Assembly (NCBI RefSeq): GCF_954871325.1
Contig: NC_088776.1
Location: 24,352,508-24,416,507 of the forward strand
Direction of reading: 5' to 3'
Length of the DNA: 64,000 bases
DNA from: Gordionus sp. m RMFG-2023
Taxonomy: Eukaryota > Nematomorpha > Gordioida > Chordodea > Parachordodidae
Positions 48,036 to 59,425 of this stretch are shown here, one piece after another. The notes below the pieces were generated by a model that was not told where the DNA came from, searched no databases, and saw only the letters and a program-made list of their open reading frames with translations. The stretch's first letter is position 1. Each line of letters begins with the position of its first letter. Position numbers and translations under genes: made by a program.

Positions 48036-49392
48036 TAATTAATATTTTTATTTTATTAATACACAATTTTTATTTATTAATCCTTATGATATGGATCAGT
48101 TATTACGTCTAAGCACTAATCAATAAATTCTCTAAAAGATTATCATTTATATTTGTCATTATTATGCGAGAAGGGGCCTTGCAAATTGCATAAAAATGTT
48201 ACCTTTGAAGGAACTATCTGGCGTCTGTATTCTCCTATAGATATAGATATTCAATTAACATTTTAAAATAGATTAATTTATATTTCATCTAGCATTACTA
48301 TAAGCTATATTTATTTGGTCAATATGTAAATAAATTAAATTCCATGGTGGAAAGAAATAGCTAGTCATTATCTATGTTTACGGGATGTCTTTTAAAATTA
48401 TTTATTTTTTATAAAATCAAATTAAAATGATATTAATAAGATTATGATATTCTAATGATTGATTCTTTGGAAATCTTTATAAACTTAGAAAATTAAATAT
48501 GGATAATATTTTTTTGTTTATCTATCTTAATATTTAATTTTAAAACATTCAATATACATATAAATATAAATTAAATCCTTTTTTTTTAAATGGCTTAGTA
48601 TACATCCTGGCTGAGGAGCAGAAACTATTTGGTTTGAATCCTAACTTTCAACTTAAATTAATTGTTTCATACGATTTTTAATAGCCCTTTGCCATTTTTA
48701 TCTTAATTATAATATGTTGCAATTTCACTTATATATAGCCTTTTTAGTAGTGTCCCTTTTCAAACACGTGGATAATTTTTAGTCCCTGCTCTGTATCTGC
48801 AAATTTTTGGGTTGAGCCCTCCCGCACCACGGGGGTGGAGGATATAATCTGTGGTTTCTCTCCTCTTCATTTTTCATTCATCACCAGAATATTCGTTCTT
48901 GTATCCAAATTGATTTATGAAAATCTACTTTTTAAATTTAATATTCATCGATTAATTAGATATGATACAAACATCTAAATCAAAACCTTTTTTTTATTAA
49001 GTAATTTTATTTTTCTTTGAGATCACCAAATTCAAAGATATAACTTAAATGTATAATGGAGCATTCGTGTCTGCTTTCAAGTTTTTAAGTTGTTTTAGTA
49101 CAAATGGAAATTATTTATGAACAATTTATGTTTTACATAAAAAGAATTGTATTATCAGTAATGGAATATTTTTGATAATTAAATATTAAAAAAAAATAGT
49201 TTAAGATGATTTTATTTTTAAAATTTATTAAAGTTAACAAATTGAATATTATTTATGAAATTTAGGAAAACATAAGTCTCAAAAAATAATAATTAACAAC
49301 GAGTTATAGGAATTGCACAAAAAAATATTTTAGCTAATAATTTTATTCAGCATTATTCATTAAATGTTAATCAACCAATAAAGAAAGATTAG

Positions 49393-49641
49393 GAAGGATA
49401 TATAGCATCAATATTTGTAAAAACCAAAGGCTGGGCCTATATTATTGATGATATTACACCTGAGCTCGGTTCGCCTTGGAAACAGACTTGCCTAAAGACT
49501 CTAGCTAGATGCTGTAGATTATATTTTCTAGGAATGAAAGAGTGTCCTTATAAAAGAGGACAGTTGATTAAGTTACATAAAGAATTCTCAATAATATTAT
49601 TATCCTTGAATGAGAAAAAAAAATTAAATTTTCGAAAATAA
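49393..49641 (+). other. Open coding-like frame of 82 codons, unidentified
   Basis: The frame is open from 49393 (stop TAG immediately upstream at 49390-49392) to TAA at 49639-49641. It has a strikingly protein-like core: KTKGWAYIIDDITPELGS, then WKQTCLKTLARCCRLYF and LGMKECPYKRGQLIKLHK. Base composition in 49420-49580 is much less AT-skewed than the flanks. No ATG at its 5' edge (first at GMKE). It contains three cysteines in TCLKTLARCC and one in ECPY. I recognise no family. An exon or an element fragment are both possible. Confidence 0.35.
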
Positions 49642-49841
49642 GTGTTTTAAATGACCATTTATACTTTGCGCTTGTGATTTATAGTTTGTTTTGTTTATAA
49701 AATTCCTGGCAATTAATTATAAATATTTTAACATGTTTACGAATTTATTTATACATTTTTATAAAGTAAGTTTTAATGTTTTTTTTAGCAGCTTTCTATT
49801 TTAAAATTCAAAAATTTGATATAATTGAATAATATTTGTAT

Positions 49842-49849
49842 TACTATAT
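49842..49849. repeat. Left 8-bp target-site duplication of the 49850-49991 element
   Basis: TACTATAT, repeated exactly at 49992-49999; low complexity lowers its weight. Confidence 0.5.
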
Positions 49850-49991
49850 TAGAGATCAGCACCGCCCGGTCTGAACAGGCATGTTAAGATTTTCAAAAGG
49901 TTCCATCTTCGCTTCGCCATTTTTTTTAGCCTGACCTATTTTATTTTTACAAGTTAATTGACCGCTCGGGTGCAGTATACAGATTATACTA
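49850..49991. mobile_element. 142-bp non-autonomous hAT-like element, TAGAGATC/GCCCG family
   Basis: The left end TAGAGATCAGCA followed by CCGCCCGGTCTGAACAGG matches the family of 11124-11440. The complement of the right end begins TAGTATAATCTG and then TGCACCCGAGCGG. Eight-base flanks TACTATAT (49842-49849 and 49992-49999) agree exactly, but an overlapping TACTATAC makes the right border uncertain by five bases. Non-coding, the shortest member seen. Confidence 0.6.
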
Positions 49992-49999
49992 TACTATAT

Positions 50000-51230
50000 T
50001 AGAATAATCTAGAATGTTTAAAATCAATTTCCTAGATCCCTGTCTAGATTTTGCTTGAGATATAAGATCGAGATTGTTATGTGATTACCTTAATAAGGAT
50101 ATACTAAAGTTATTATAATGACAAAATATCTTTTTCATCTCGTGCAAATTCGTGGGTTTTTTTAAATACCATTTTAAACAAATATAAATTAATACCTTTT
50201 CACTCCCACCTCTTTGCCAAAAAAATAAATAAAATAGATTAAAATAAACAGTAATTTTTAAAAAAATAATAGATAGGTATTAATAGATTTTTAGAATAAT
50301 AATTATAATCGTATTTTCCAGTAGATTAACTAGATATTAGTTAAACAAAAAGTTATTTAATAGACAATTGTAACTCGGCTAAAGGGCGGTAAGAGTCACC
50401 CCCCCCCCTTTGCAAAAATACTGACGACGTCTGATAGGTCTAGCCATCTCTGTTATTTAGGTAAATTCATCTAGGATTAAATTCAGGACAGGATTATTTC
50501 CATATTTATAATCAAAAGACAGTTTTACTATATATAATTTATAATTTTTAAAATAAGTTTGAAATAAAGGTTTTATATTTAGGAAAATATCTAAAATAAA
50601 AATATTTAACAGCTTGCAGATATTTTTTCTCTAACTTGATATCAACTCCTTCGCGTTTTTTAGCCAAAAATTGCAATATAATTTATCGTAATGTGAATGT
50701 GGCTTTTAAATCATCAGAGTAAAACTTTCACACGTCTTTTAATTTCTAGTTTATATTCAAGAGATAATAAAAAGTATAAATTCTAAAACCTATCTTTGAA
50801 AAAAAATATGTTGATTTATATGATAAAGAATAAATCATTACTTCAATGTCGGTTGCATGAAAATTTGACCCATCTTTTTGCCTAATAGCCATCTTATCTT
50901 TTAGGTCCACGTTTACATTCTATAAACTTTATTTTTCCTATCCATTTTTATTAAAATTTATAACGGTATATTCTGCTTTCTATAAGTTTTGGATTTTTTA
51001 AACTAATCTTTTTTTTATTGACCAATAATATTCAAATTAAAAATAACCTAACAACTTTTGAAAATAAAATTCAAACAAAAGTTAAAGAGATTCAGTTGAA
51101 TTTCTACTTTATTATAAAATGTGATAGACATTACTAAAAAACAAATTGAATATAACAGAAACCACATATAAATTTGTTATATTTATTTAAATAGAATTAG
51201 AATAAATTAATAAAATATATTCCAATATCT
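50000..51230. other. AT-rich stretch with a C10 tract
   Basis: Ten C residues at 50399-50408 follow GGGCGGTAAGAGTCA. Otherwise no motif clusters or frames. Confidence 0.5.
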
Positions 51231-51240
51231 GAGGATTTAA

Positions 51241-51300
51241 TTTTGCCCATTGTGCAGAAAAGATAAACACGAAACTGAGAAATGCTATCTTCCCGAACAC
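51241..51300 (+). other. CCHC zinc-knuckle-like fragment
   Basis: A plus-strand frame gives CPLCRKDKHETEKC at 51244-51285, which matches the CX2CX4HX4C zinc-knuckle spacing known from retroelement nucleocapsid domains and some host RNA-binding proteins. The neighbourhood 51240-51520 is less AT-rich than its flanks. Nothing else diagnostic is seen, so whether it is a fossil retroelement or a host exon scrap is open. Confidence 0.35.
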
Positions 51301-51529
51301 CTGTGTAGCTAGAACCATTGGCACAGTTATACGGCTAATTTATAAATTTCCGGCATATTAATCTTTACATCTTACCAATGCGGCGCCAAAACATTTACAA
51401 CAGTTCGGCTCACTTCTTTTTAAGATTTCGATTACGATCCAGGAAATTGTAATTTATCCGGATTTAGCAGTTCAGTTTGACAATATAGTAATAGGTCTGA
51501 GAATATTTACAAATATCAATGGGATTTAA

Positions 51530-52330
51530 AAAATTTTGTTTTAACGGAAACGTGGTGTCTAAATAATATATAAATTTTAATGTAATAAATCAAATTGCTG
51601 ATTTTAGTTTAAATCTTTAAGTATCCACTTACTTTATAATCTAATAAATAATAAATGTAATATTTGATTTAATATACCTTTTTATAAATCAAATCCCAGT
51701 TTTTTTGTAGAGGTAAAAAAAAAAAGACTCGAATAAATCAAATGAAATCAATGTTTTAAAATTTTGAAGGATATTATAAGAAAATTAATCCCCCAGGTGG
51801 CATTTGAATTCTTAAAACTGAATTTAGAAGAAGAAAATCCAAAATCGAAATAAGAAAACTTCAAACTGCCACAAGAAATACATGACCATCTAGAATATAT
51901 AATTCTATTTTTTATATTATATAGCTTTGATTTGTCCCCATATAAAATACTACCAAATTGTTTTTATTCCAAACTCGGTTTAATGGCCATTTTTATTTAT
52001 TTTCATTAAATTTCTTGATTAAAGCTGAGTGCAGTCAGATATTTTTAATTAGAAATGGGTAGGGTTGGAAAAGTCATGGTATATTTTAAATAAAATCGAT
52101 TTATTTGTTTAATTTAAATCAATTTTTTTAATAATAAAATAAATATATATCCTGGAAGAAATAATTGATGAGGCAAAGTTATTAATTAAACATGAATATT
52201 TTTTTACATTAAACATTTGCTTCCCTATGAAATTAAACCATCTTTAAATTATCAATAAAGATATTTTATCATGTGTGTTATCACTTATCAATATTTAATA
52301 TTTGCCCATTTATAATAATTTTACTAATTT
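51530..52330. other. AT-rich stretch, nothing recognised
   Basis: No frame or motif array worth naming. Confidence 0.4.
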
Positions 52331-52377
52331 CTGAGTAATGTTTTTAAAGTAACTAGTTTTTTTAAAATTTGTGAAAT

Positions 52378-52385
52378 ATTTATAT
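52378..52385. repeat. Left target-site duplication (7/8) of the 52386-53090 element
   Basis: ATTTATAT against ATTTATAA at 53091-53098. Confidence 0.6.
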
Positions 52386-53090
52386 TAGAAATTGGCTCCG
52401 CCCGGCTTGATTCGGCCCGTTAAATTTTTTGCATAAGTTGTCCGTCCTATTAAAAAAAATTTCCAGCCGGCTTCTTATAATTTTTTAATTAATTTGCTCC
52501 GCCTGGCTTCTTAAAATTTTACAAGTTAAGCCAGGTCTGTTAAATTTTTACAAAAAGTTCGACCAGACCAGTAATTTTTTTTGTACGAATTTTTCAGCTA
52601 TTATAATTTTAATTTCCTTTCTATATCTAATTTTCCCCACCCAATTAAGCTCTTATATCTCTCCTCTATGTCTATCTGTTTTTTTCTAGAATTAGCATTT
52701 TATAAATCAATTAGTATTTGTAATTGGCTCATATTATAAATAATTTGTTTAATTTTTTCTTCTGATTTTATATTATATAATCTATAAACAAAGTATTTTA
52801 GCTAGAGAGCTCTTAAAATACAAAGAAATAAACATATTGTAATTTATTCTCAATATTATTCATCAAAATATTAAGTTCAAATAAATATATCAAAATATTT
52901 ATGCCCGGAGTGGTCTATTTAAATTTAACGAAATTTAAGAGGCCCCTATATTTTATGTATAAATTGTCCGGCCCGCCTCAAAAATTTTCAACGAATTGCC
53001 CGACCCGGCCTGTTAAATTTTTTAGCCGGTCCATTAAAATTTAAAAAAATATTTCCAGTTCGACACCTGACTGGGCTTTGCAGATTTCTA
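52386..53090. mobile_element. 705-bp non-autonomous hAT-like element, GCCCG family
   Basis: The left end TAGAAATTGGCTCCGCCCGG and the complement of the right end TAGAAATCTGCAAAGCCCAG form an imperfect inverted repeat of the TAGARATCTGCA family. GCCCG/GGCCC motifs cluster at 52397-52560 (CGCCCGGC, TTCGGCCCG, CCAGCCGGC) and 52900-53075 (GGCCCGCC, GCCCGACCCGGCC, AGCCGG), with an AT-rich centre. It has no coding capacity and sits inside a hAT relic. Flanks agree in 7 of 8 bases. Confidence 0.75.
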
Positions 53091-53098
53091 ATTTATAA
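53091..53098. repeat. Right target-site duplication (7/8) of the 52386-53090 element
   Basis: ATTTATAA against ATTTATAT at 52378-52385. Confidence 0.6.
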
Positions 53099-53105
53099 AT
53101 ATGAT

Positions 53106-53342
53106 TCACATTCACTATCTTTATATGATGATTTCCTAAGTTTATAATTATTGTTCATTAAATTTAATCTCATTTGCACAAGTACTCCTGTAGTAAGTTT
53201 GTTTAGTCTAAGGAAGCTTATTTTTGAAGAAAAACATCTTTTAGGTTCAAACTTTGAAAATATTTTATATAAAAATTTATTGAACTCAGTTATATATGAA
53301 ATAAATACTGTATTATATTGCTATATATTCCGGTCTAAATAA
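53106..53342 (+). pseudogene. hAT transposase C-terminal fragment, homologous to 19453-20104
   Basis: The frame reads SLYDDFLSL, a stop at 53145, then LLFIKFNLICTSTPV and SLFSLRKLIFEEKHLLGSNF, ending in TAA at 53342. The copy at 19453 has SLYNDFPKLKLLFIKYN and TSSAPVERLFSLGKLIFG in the same order, so the two are clearly related. The acidic residue of the VERLFS block is replaced (VVSLFS), which together with the stop shows that this copy is inactive. It is about 75 codons long, only the dimerisation end. Confidence 0.75.
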
Positions 53343-54765
53343 ATATTATTTCAAATGCATTTATTTCTTATTTTAAATTTTATTTCATTTAAATTCCTTT
53401 AATTAAAATTTGTAGAAATATTTTATATAATAAAAAAAATATCAAAAAAAAATGCTGAGTTATATAAAAAATTCATAAAATAACTTTCAACAATATTAAA
53501 ATGATTTTTATTGAAGTTTATTATAATTTCAAGATTAATACAACATTAATATAAAATATAAATAATTGGTAAATGATTAAACTAGATAATATTAATGATA
53601 TTTTATGTAATTTCCTTGATTACAATTCACTTCAAAGTGTATGGAAATGGAAAAAACTAAAAATCAGTAATAATCGCTGTGGGGCCAGGTTTTGTGGAGA
53701 TCGGACACCCAATTTACATTATAAATATTTAAATATAAAATTATAGTTTCATAAGTTGGTTGATTACATGAACTGTTAACTTTAAAGGATTAGGCTATGG
53801 CTGGTAAAATGTATAAACGTGACTTAGAAACAAATTAAAAAAAACTCAAGGCGGGATTTCGGAGACTGGGCTAAGGCCGAAAAAAAAATCGAAGCAGGGC
53901 TCCACAGCGTGTTAAATATATCTTGAGAAGAATGTTTGTTACCTTAATCTTTGCTATATTTTAAAATTTAATTTTTGGAAATAGCAACATGGTATATTTT
54001 ACAAAAAAAATTGGGCCATAAAAAAGGGTATTTCCAATTCGATAAGATTAAAATATCTCAAATTTTTATTTTTTTTAAAAAGGGAATTTCCCATTCTACG
54101 TCAATGACATGATTAATAAAGCTAAATCGATATATATTTGATTTTAGAGGAGGTTAAAGTTTAACTGGTGATTTAAAATATTTACATGGCTCATTTTTAA
54201 AAAAAACATGTTATTAATATTGATTGTAAATGTGAAATTTTTAAGTAGCAACAACTATAAATTACCATTAATTAACAGATTATGATATTTAAAAATAATA
54301 TATTATTTAGAAAATTGTATAATAACTATTTATAATTTGAATGTCATAATATATTTATATTTAATGTGGATTTGTTATTTTTCTTTATTATTATTAATTT
54401 TTATTTAAATTAACACCGTATTGTAATTGTAATCTTATATAGCGAAAATGAAATAAAATGTTAATTTATATTTATGATGGATGATAAAAGCCTCACGTGA
54501 TATCTGATTTAATTAAATCAACCAAGATTTTAAATCTAAAAAAAATTCAAGGTTAGTTCTTTTTTAAATAAAAAAACGTTAATTACGATTACAAATTTTT
54601 TTTATCTATTACAATGCGAATATTATAGTAATAAATAAAAGGACATTTAAAATAAGATTACGGCTAGATATCGTTTTTTAATTATTAATTTCGATCTTTT
54701 AAAAATTGGCATGTATGGAGTATGCTTATTTCTGAAATGATATGATGTTTTATATCTACACCATA

Positions 54766-55117
54766 GGTGTATCCGGATTTTCCTATAGGGAGGGGCAGGC
54801 ACTATTGGGCGGGGTTTCCGCCATAAATTTTATTGGAAATCTAAGGCCATTTATTTTAGGTCTTTGGCTATATTATATTTTTATAAAAATATTTTTGAGT
54901 TTATGCCCTTTTCTAAAAATGTTGAATCATTAGTTGTTATTTAAAAAGTTATTAACATTTACTAATTTTTCTTTCAAATTCTTTTTATGGTGACATATTG
55001 TATGCTGTTGGGGGGGGGGGTAAATTTTTATTAACTTAAAATGTTATTTACTAGAATAGACAAATTTGAGATACAGCGAGGGGGAATTCTCCTTTTCCCT
55101 CCTATGGTTAAGCGCCA
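54766..55117. mobile_element. About 350-bp TIR element, AGGCRTAGCCAGG family, with a G11 tract
   Basis: The left end AGGTGTATCCGGATTTTCC continues TATAGGGAGGGGCAGG. The complement of the right end reads CTGGCGCTTAACCATAGG then AGGGAAAAGGAG. Both are variants of the 35606 ends with the same G-rich shoulder. A G11 tract lies at 55010-55020. The plus frame 54742-54933 over it is a shadow. No target duplication was identified. Confidence 0.5.
55010..55020. repeat. G11 homopolymer tract
   Basis: Eleven G residues inside the 54766-55117 element. Confidence 0.95.
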
Positions 55118-55119
55118 GA

Positions 55120-56860
55120 TCTACACAAAAGAAAAATACATAATTGTAAAACGATTTCAAGAGTATCACAATACAATAAAAATTAACTCGATATCTATCC
55201 TTTCAAAATATAGTATTTAGTTTTAAAATTTAAAAGATAAATTTTAAACAACGCAATATCTATTAACATCTTAAGTATCTCGATAATGCTAATTTTCCCT
55301 AAGTTTCTATATATATAGTATCGGATTATAGAATCTATCAACGTCAGTCGTTATTGATTCATTGGAATTCATATAAATATATAAAGCTTTCAACATATGA
55401 ATGAAGAAGAAATTATTAATTATTATAGCTTTGTAGATAAAATATTTTATTTCAAAAATGGTTCTTCTTAGACTATTTAAATTTAGAAAATTTAATTATA
55501 TTATAATAATTACTTTATCTAAAAAATTTTTATAAAATTTTGATTTATAACAAAAAAAACGGAAATTAATGGTTTTTATATTTTATTTGGCTATAAATAT
55601 TTTAGCGCAAGGTGGCAATATAACTTCTATTCCAGAGCGGACATAAATTATGGTTACTAAACAATGTTACAAAATGGGTAGTTTGAAATTGTTAGTATAT
55701 CAATTTAAAAAATTTTTTTTTTAAACTTGATTCTAAAATGGATAATAAATTTTAATTTTTTTTATAAGTTTATCTTTCTTGAGTAAATAATATCAGTACT
55801 ATTTATTTAAATATCAAAAGTTTTTAAAACTCATTCTCCAACCAAAATGGATACAAAATTAAGTTATTAAAAAAAACTTCTATCTTTTCTTCGTGTAGTA
55901 AAGAAATTTGGCTGGTACCAATTCCAAATTACCCTAAAATGTATAGTAACCCTGGTATACCAACCAAAAATTTATATAGTCTAAACCCATATGTATTAAA
56001 TGGTTTTACTTAATGATATACAAAAGATTTTTAGAGAAAGGTGATATATTAATTTTTCTAAATTTGTCTTTATAATAATAAATTTAATTACCATTTTTTA
56101 TATAAAATATTTGTTCTACAAAAGCTATAATAATGATTGATTTGGACATTCAAAGAATAAGGCTGTTTATATTTTCGTGATTTTCATCGAATTACTAATT
56201 ACTAACGAGTGATTAATCTAAATTTATTAGTTATTATTATTCCAAATACTCATATTTTTAAATAGATTTTTTTAAAAAAACATGGTCTGAATCCTCTGAG
56301 TTTTTGTATCCGGTTAGTACATATATTTCTCATATTATTTTTATTATATTATTATAAATTTTAAATCTAGTCAATGTTTTCATAGAAGACCTTGTAACCT
56401 TTCTAGGAAGGAGTGAGTGCTTAGTAAATTTTATTCGACTCTGAAAGGTTTGAAAAAGAAAACAGCTAATCGGGGTATGTGTTTTGTTCCATCCTAGCCA
56501 TAGAGTACGCTTAATGTATTTTCTCAAAAATATAATTTTTAACAACACCTATATGATAAAACATTAATGATATTGCTAAAACCTATAGTTTCCATTTCAT
56601 AGCACCAATCATAAAATTCTTTTTGGGACAGGGGCTAAGAAATAAAATTCTTGAGCTGAGTCTTAACCTAAAGATTTATTATTATGGTGCTGAACCTCCA
56701 TGAATGTTTAAATTTATTTTACCTTAATTATCATATAGAACTATCCATAAAAGGAATGAAAAATGAACGGTGATCTCAAAATCAAGCCAAATGGCGTTTT
56801 CGATTTAACTTTCAGACTTTGACCAATTCCAGGGGTTTTTAGTAAAACACAATTTTAGGT
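55120..56860. other. AT-rich stretch, one unassigned frame
   Basis: The minus frame 56330-56548 has a somewhat protein-like middle (TLWLGWNKTHTPISC) but no recognised domain. Otherwise nothing but A/T-rich DNA. Confidence 0.3.
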
Positions 56861-56869
56861 TCTGCCAAT

Positions 56870-57975
56870 TCCTATTGGGAGACAGTATAAAGAAGAAGAA
56901 AGTTATTAGCAAAATAAGAAAAAATTATTAATATTGGTATCATGCCAGAATGGAAAATATAGAAGAATCAAATATATGGGTTAACTAAAATTTAATGTCT
57001 TATTAATTCCTCAATCAGTTTTGCGAACCTCAAAACAAAAGAAACCCAGTTGTAAACAAAATAAAAACTATGATGTCACGTTTTAAGCGTGACATATTAT
57101 TGCTTTAATCCATTTGGTAGGTGGTCTAAAGTGTGGAAAAAAAATTATTGCTAAAATGACGAAAAAATTGGCATCGTGGCAGAACGAAGAATATAGAAGT
57201 TCCAAATGTCTGATTTTCGTTAATATTTGGTGTCTAACTTATTAATTCTTCAATCAAATTTGACTAACCGTTAAAAAAGTAATTTACAAGTTATCACGCC
57301 TTAAGTGTGAAGTCAGCCAAATTTGTGGAAGTATTAGCTCTGTTATTTATATTAACAATTAGTGCGTATTTAATATGTTCCATGACTTCAAAAAGATTGG
57401 TAGTTAATTTAAAGATTGATTAGCAACATAAATAAAAATAATTTTCAAGATTGGCATTATGCAAAAAATGAAAAAAGTACTAAATATTTGAGCGCGCCAA
57501 TATGTAATGCCTGATCAGTACTCACAAATTTATCAGGTTTACAATCATTAAACAGAAACCTGTTATACGATATATAAAATATAATGGTAGCCGTAGACTG
57601 TGTCTTAAATATAAATTGTGATTCAAAGTTACATATGAATATATTAAGGTTTCTTTCCCCCCAATTCAAATATTTTTAATTCTTCTGATTCTATAACCTT
57701 TAGAGTTATTGTTTCCTAGTTTATCGGTTTATTATAATAGAAGTAAAATAGTAAAATATTACTATATTTCTAATCTAAATTTTATATGAATTGACGCAGT
57801 CCTAAATATGGAGTTTGCCAAATTGTTAATAGTACTACTCTAAAGCTTGGTCAATATGTTATTCTTAAATAGTATGTTCTATGCTTTAATTCGTTAGTTA
57901 AACAGTATAAATTTTTGAAATTGGTATCAAGATTAAGATAGAACGAAGAATATTGAAGTAATGAAGCAATTGTAA
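56870..57975. repeat. Long-period tandem repeat, locus 2 (three to four diverged units)
   Basis: The landmark GGYATCATGCCAGAATGG occurs at about 56937, 57170 (GGCATCGTGGCAGAACG), 57449 (GGCATTATGCAAAAAATG) and in degraded form at 57922. TTAATTCCTCAATCAGTTTTGCGAACC occurs at about 57003, and TTAATTCTTCAATCAAATTTGACTAACC at 57242. The sequence is the same as locus 1 at 47335-47935. Units are 230-300 bp with internal deletions. The minus frame 57457-57669 is a shadow. Confidence 0.8.
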
Positions 57976-58559
57976 TAAAGAAATTAAGTAAACGAAATAT
58001 TTAAAAAAAATTACCATCACCATTAAAAATAATCAACATAACAGTATTTTAGAATATGAGATTCGATGTCCTTGGCTGTAGCTTTAATACTTTTATAATT
58101 TAGAAGCGGTAGCATAAAAAGGTAGTCTTGAAAAATGTCATAACAAAATAAGATGGATTCGTTATGGTGGAATTGAAAGTGATTACAATATTTTTTATTC
58201 TTAAGCGCTAAGATTGGGCGATTGTTTAGTAAAGTAATATTAGCACCTTTTTACTGTGAAATAGAAAAGACCAAACGTTGATCCCATGCGAATTAAGTGT
58301 CTCTTGGAAGCATCCCATTTTTTAATTTTTTAATAATAATAATAACAAATTTATTTTATTTGGTTATAAAATGAAATGTGCATACAATATTGTAATCGTA
58401 GATTTTTACGTTTTTTCCCTCACTATTTTAAATAGAAAAAGAAATTTATGAGATGAATGAGGGTTAATAGATTTAAAAGTAATGAAAGCAAATTTTCGTC
58501 TAGATATTAATATAAAATTATTATAAAAAATAAAATAAAATTTGACCTGATCATGTTTT

Positions 58560-58615
58560 TCAAAGGGTGAGGAGGTTTCAACCTCACCCCTTATCTATGT
58601 CACTAATACCACTCT
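58560..58615. repeat. Hairpin GGGTGAGG/CCTCACCC at an eroded repeat end
   Basis: GGGTGAGG AGGTTTCAA CCTCACCC is a perfect 8-bp stem with a 9-base loop near 58565-58589. It is followed by TTATCTATGTCACTAAT. The preceding TTTTTCAAAGG matches the shoulder of the AGGCATAGCCAGG family. Confidence 0.5.
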
Positions 58616-58666
58616 ACTTAGCGGTAAGCTCTACAGTGCAGTTAAATCTACAAAGGTGGCCACCTC

Positions 58667-58861
58667 GTGACTTTACCAATTTATCATGATTCATTTATAT
58701 TATTAAATCACATTGAAACTCATGTAATGGATAATCTAACATTTATTACCCTCTCGCATTTTCAATTTTCTTTTGTAACAATTTGCAAAGGACAACCAAA
58801 ATTATTATATATTTTTAAAATTGTACAATATGGATATAACAATGAAGAGACTCCAGTATAG
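58667..58861 (+). other. 64-codon open frame, unidentified
   Basis: From GTG to TAG; contains HVMDNLTFITLSHFQFSFV. Composition is typical of the AT-rich background and no domain is recognised. Confidence 0.12.
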
Positions 58862-59139
58862 TCCCATATTAAGATTTACCGAGGCAAGGTATGGTTGTCA
58901 AACCACCAGGTCTTAAACCGTCTACGTGTGATGACCAAAATTATTTAAAATGACAAGGGTCAGCGTAAAATAATAATTTTAATCCGTTAAGGGTCATTCA
59001 CGAAAATATAATATTCTGTCTAGCTTATGCCCTATTACTCTTAGAGAGATTTCGAAATTCTACATGTTCAACTCGTCTTAATCTTTTTAGACGCTAATTA
59101 ATCCTTAATAGGAATTAATCGATCTCGATATACTAACCT

Positions 59140-59425
59140 GGAAGCCCGCAGAAGCCCGACCCGAGATAAAAAAATAATATGGAACTAGACTCCAAAGTTC
59201 TTTTTTTTCGGATTTAAAATTCGATCTTTATTCATTCTTTAGTATGCTATATATTATAAACATGGTTCTGAAAATTTTGTATAACCATATTTAACAAGAA
59301 AAAGTTAGAATAATTATCCTTTATTATAAGTGACCATTGTGACGACGAACGTAAAAAAACTGGTAATTTCCAGTTTTCATGGCTAAATTTAAATTGGCAG
59401 GGGCTTCCCGGCTTTGTGCCAACTT
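59140..59425. mobile_element. GCCCG-motif remnant with an 8-bp hairpin
   Basis: AAGCCCGCAGAAGCCCGACCC (in two parts) at about 59143-59163 and GGCAGGGGCTTCCCGGC near 59396-59413 bracket an AT-rich centre, as in the GCCCG family. AAAACTGG TAATTT CCAGTTTT at 59356-59377 is a perfect 8-bp stem. No terminal repeat with target duplication is visible. Confidence 0.35.

Larger units (their letters stand above)
52333..53342 (+). mobile_element. hAT relic related to 19114-20355, split by another element
   Basis: A terminus-like GAGTAATGTTTTTAAAG followed by TAACTAGT at 52333-52357 resembles the end of the 19114 element (TAGTGATGTT...TAACTAGTTAC). After the 52386-53090 insert, coding sequence homologous to the same transposase resumes at about 53110. 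The downstream terminus past 53342 is not recognisable. The whole is thus a fragmentary, older copy. Confidence 0.55.

Noticed and set aside
48589-48645. tRNA-like spacing of GGCTTAGTATAC and GGTTTGAATCC (A-box and B-box-like)
   Set aside because: The T-stem has a mismatch and no acceptor or anticodon stem can be paired around it; a chance match in AT-rich DNA is more likely.
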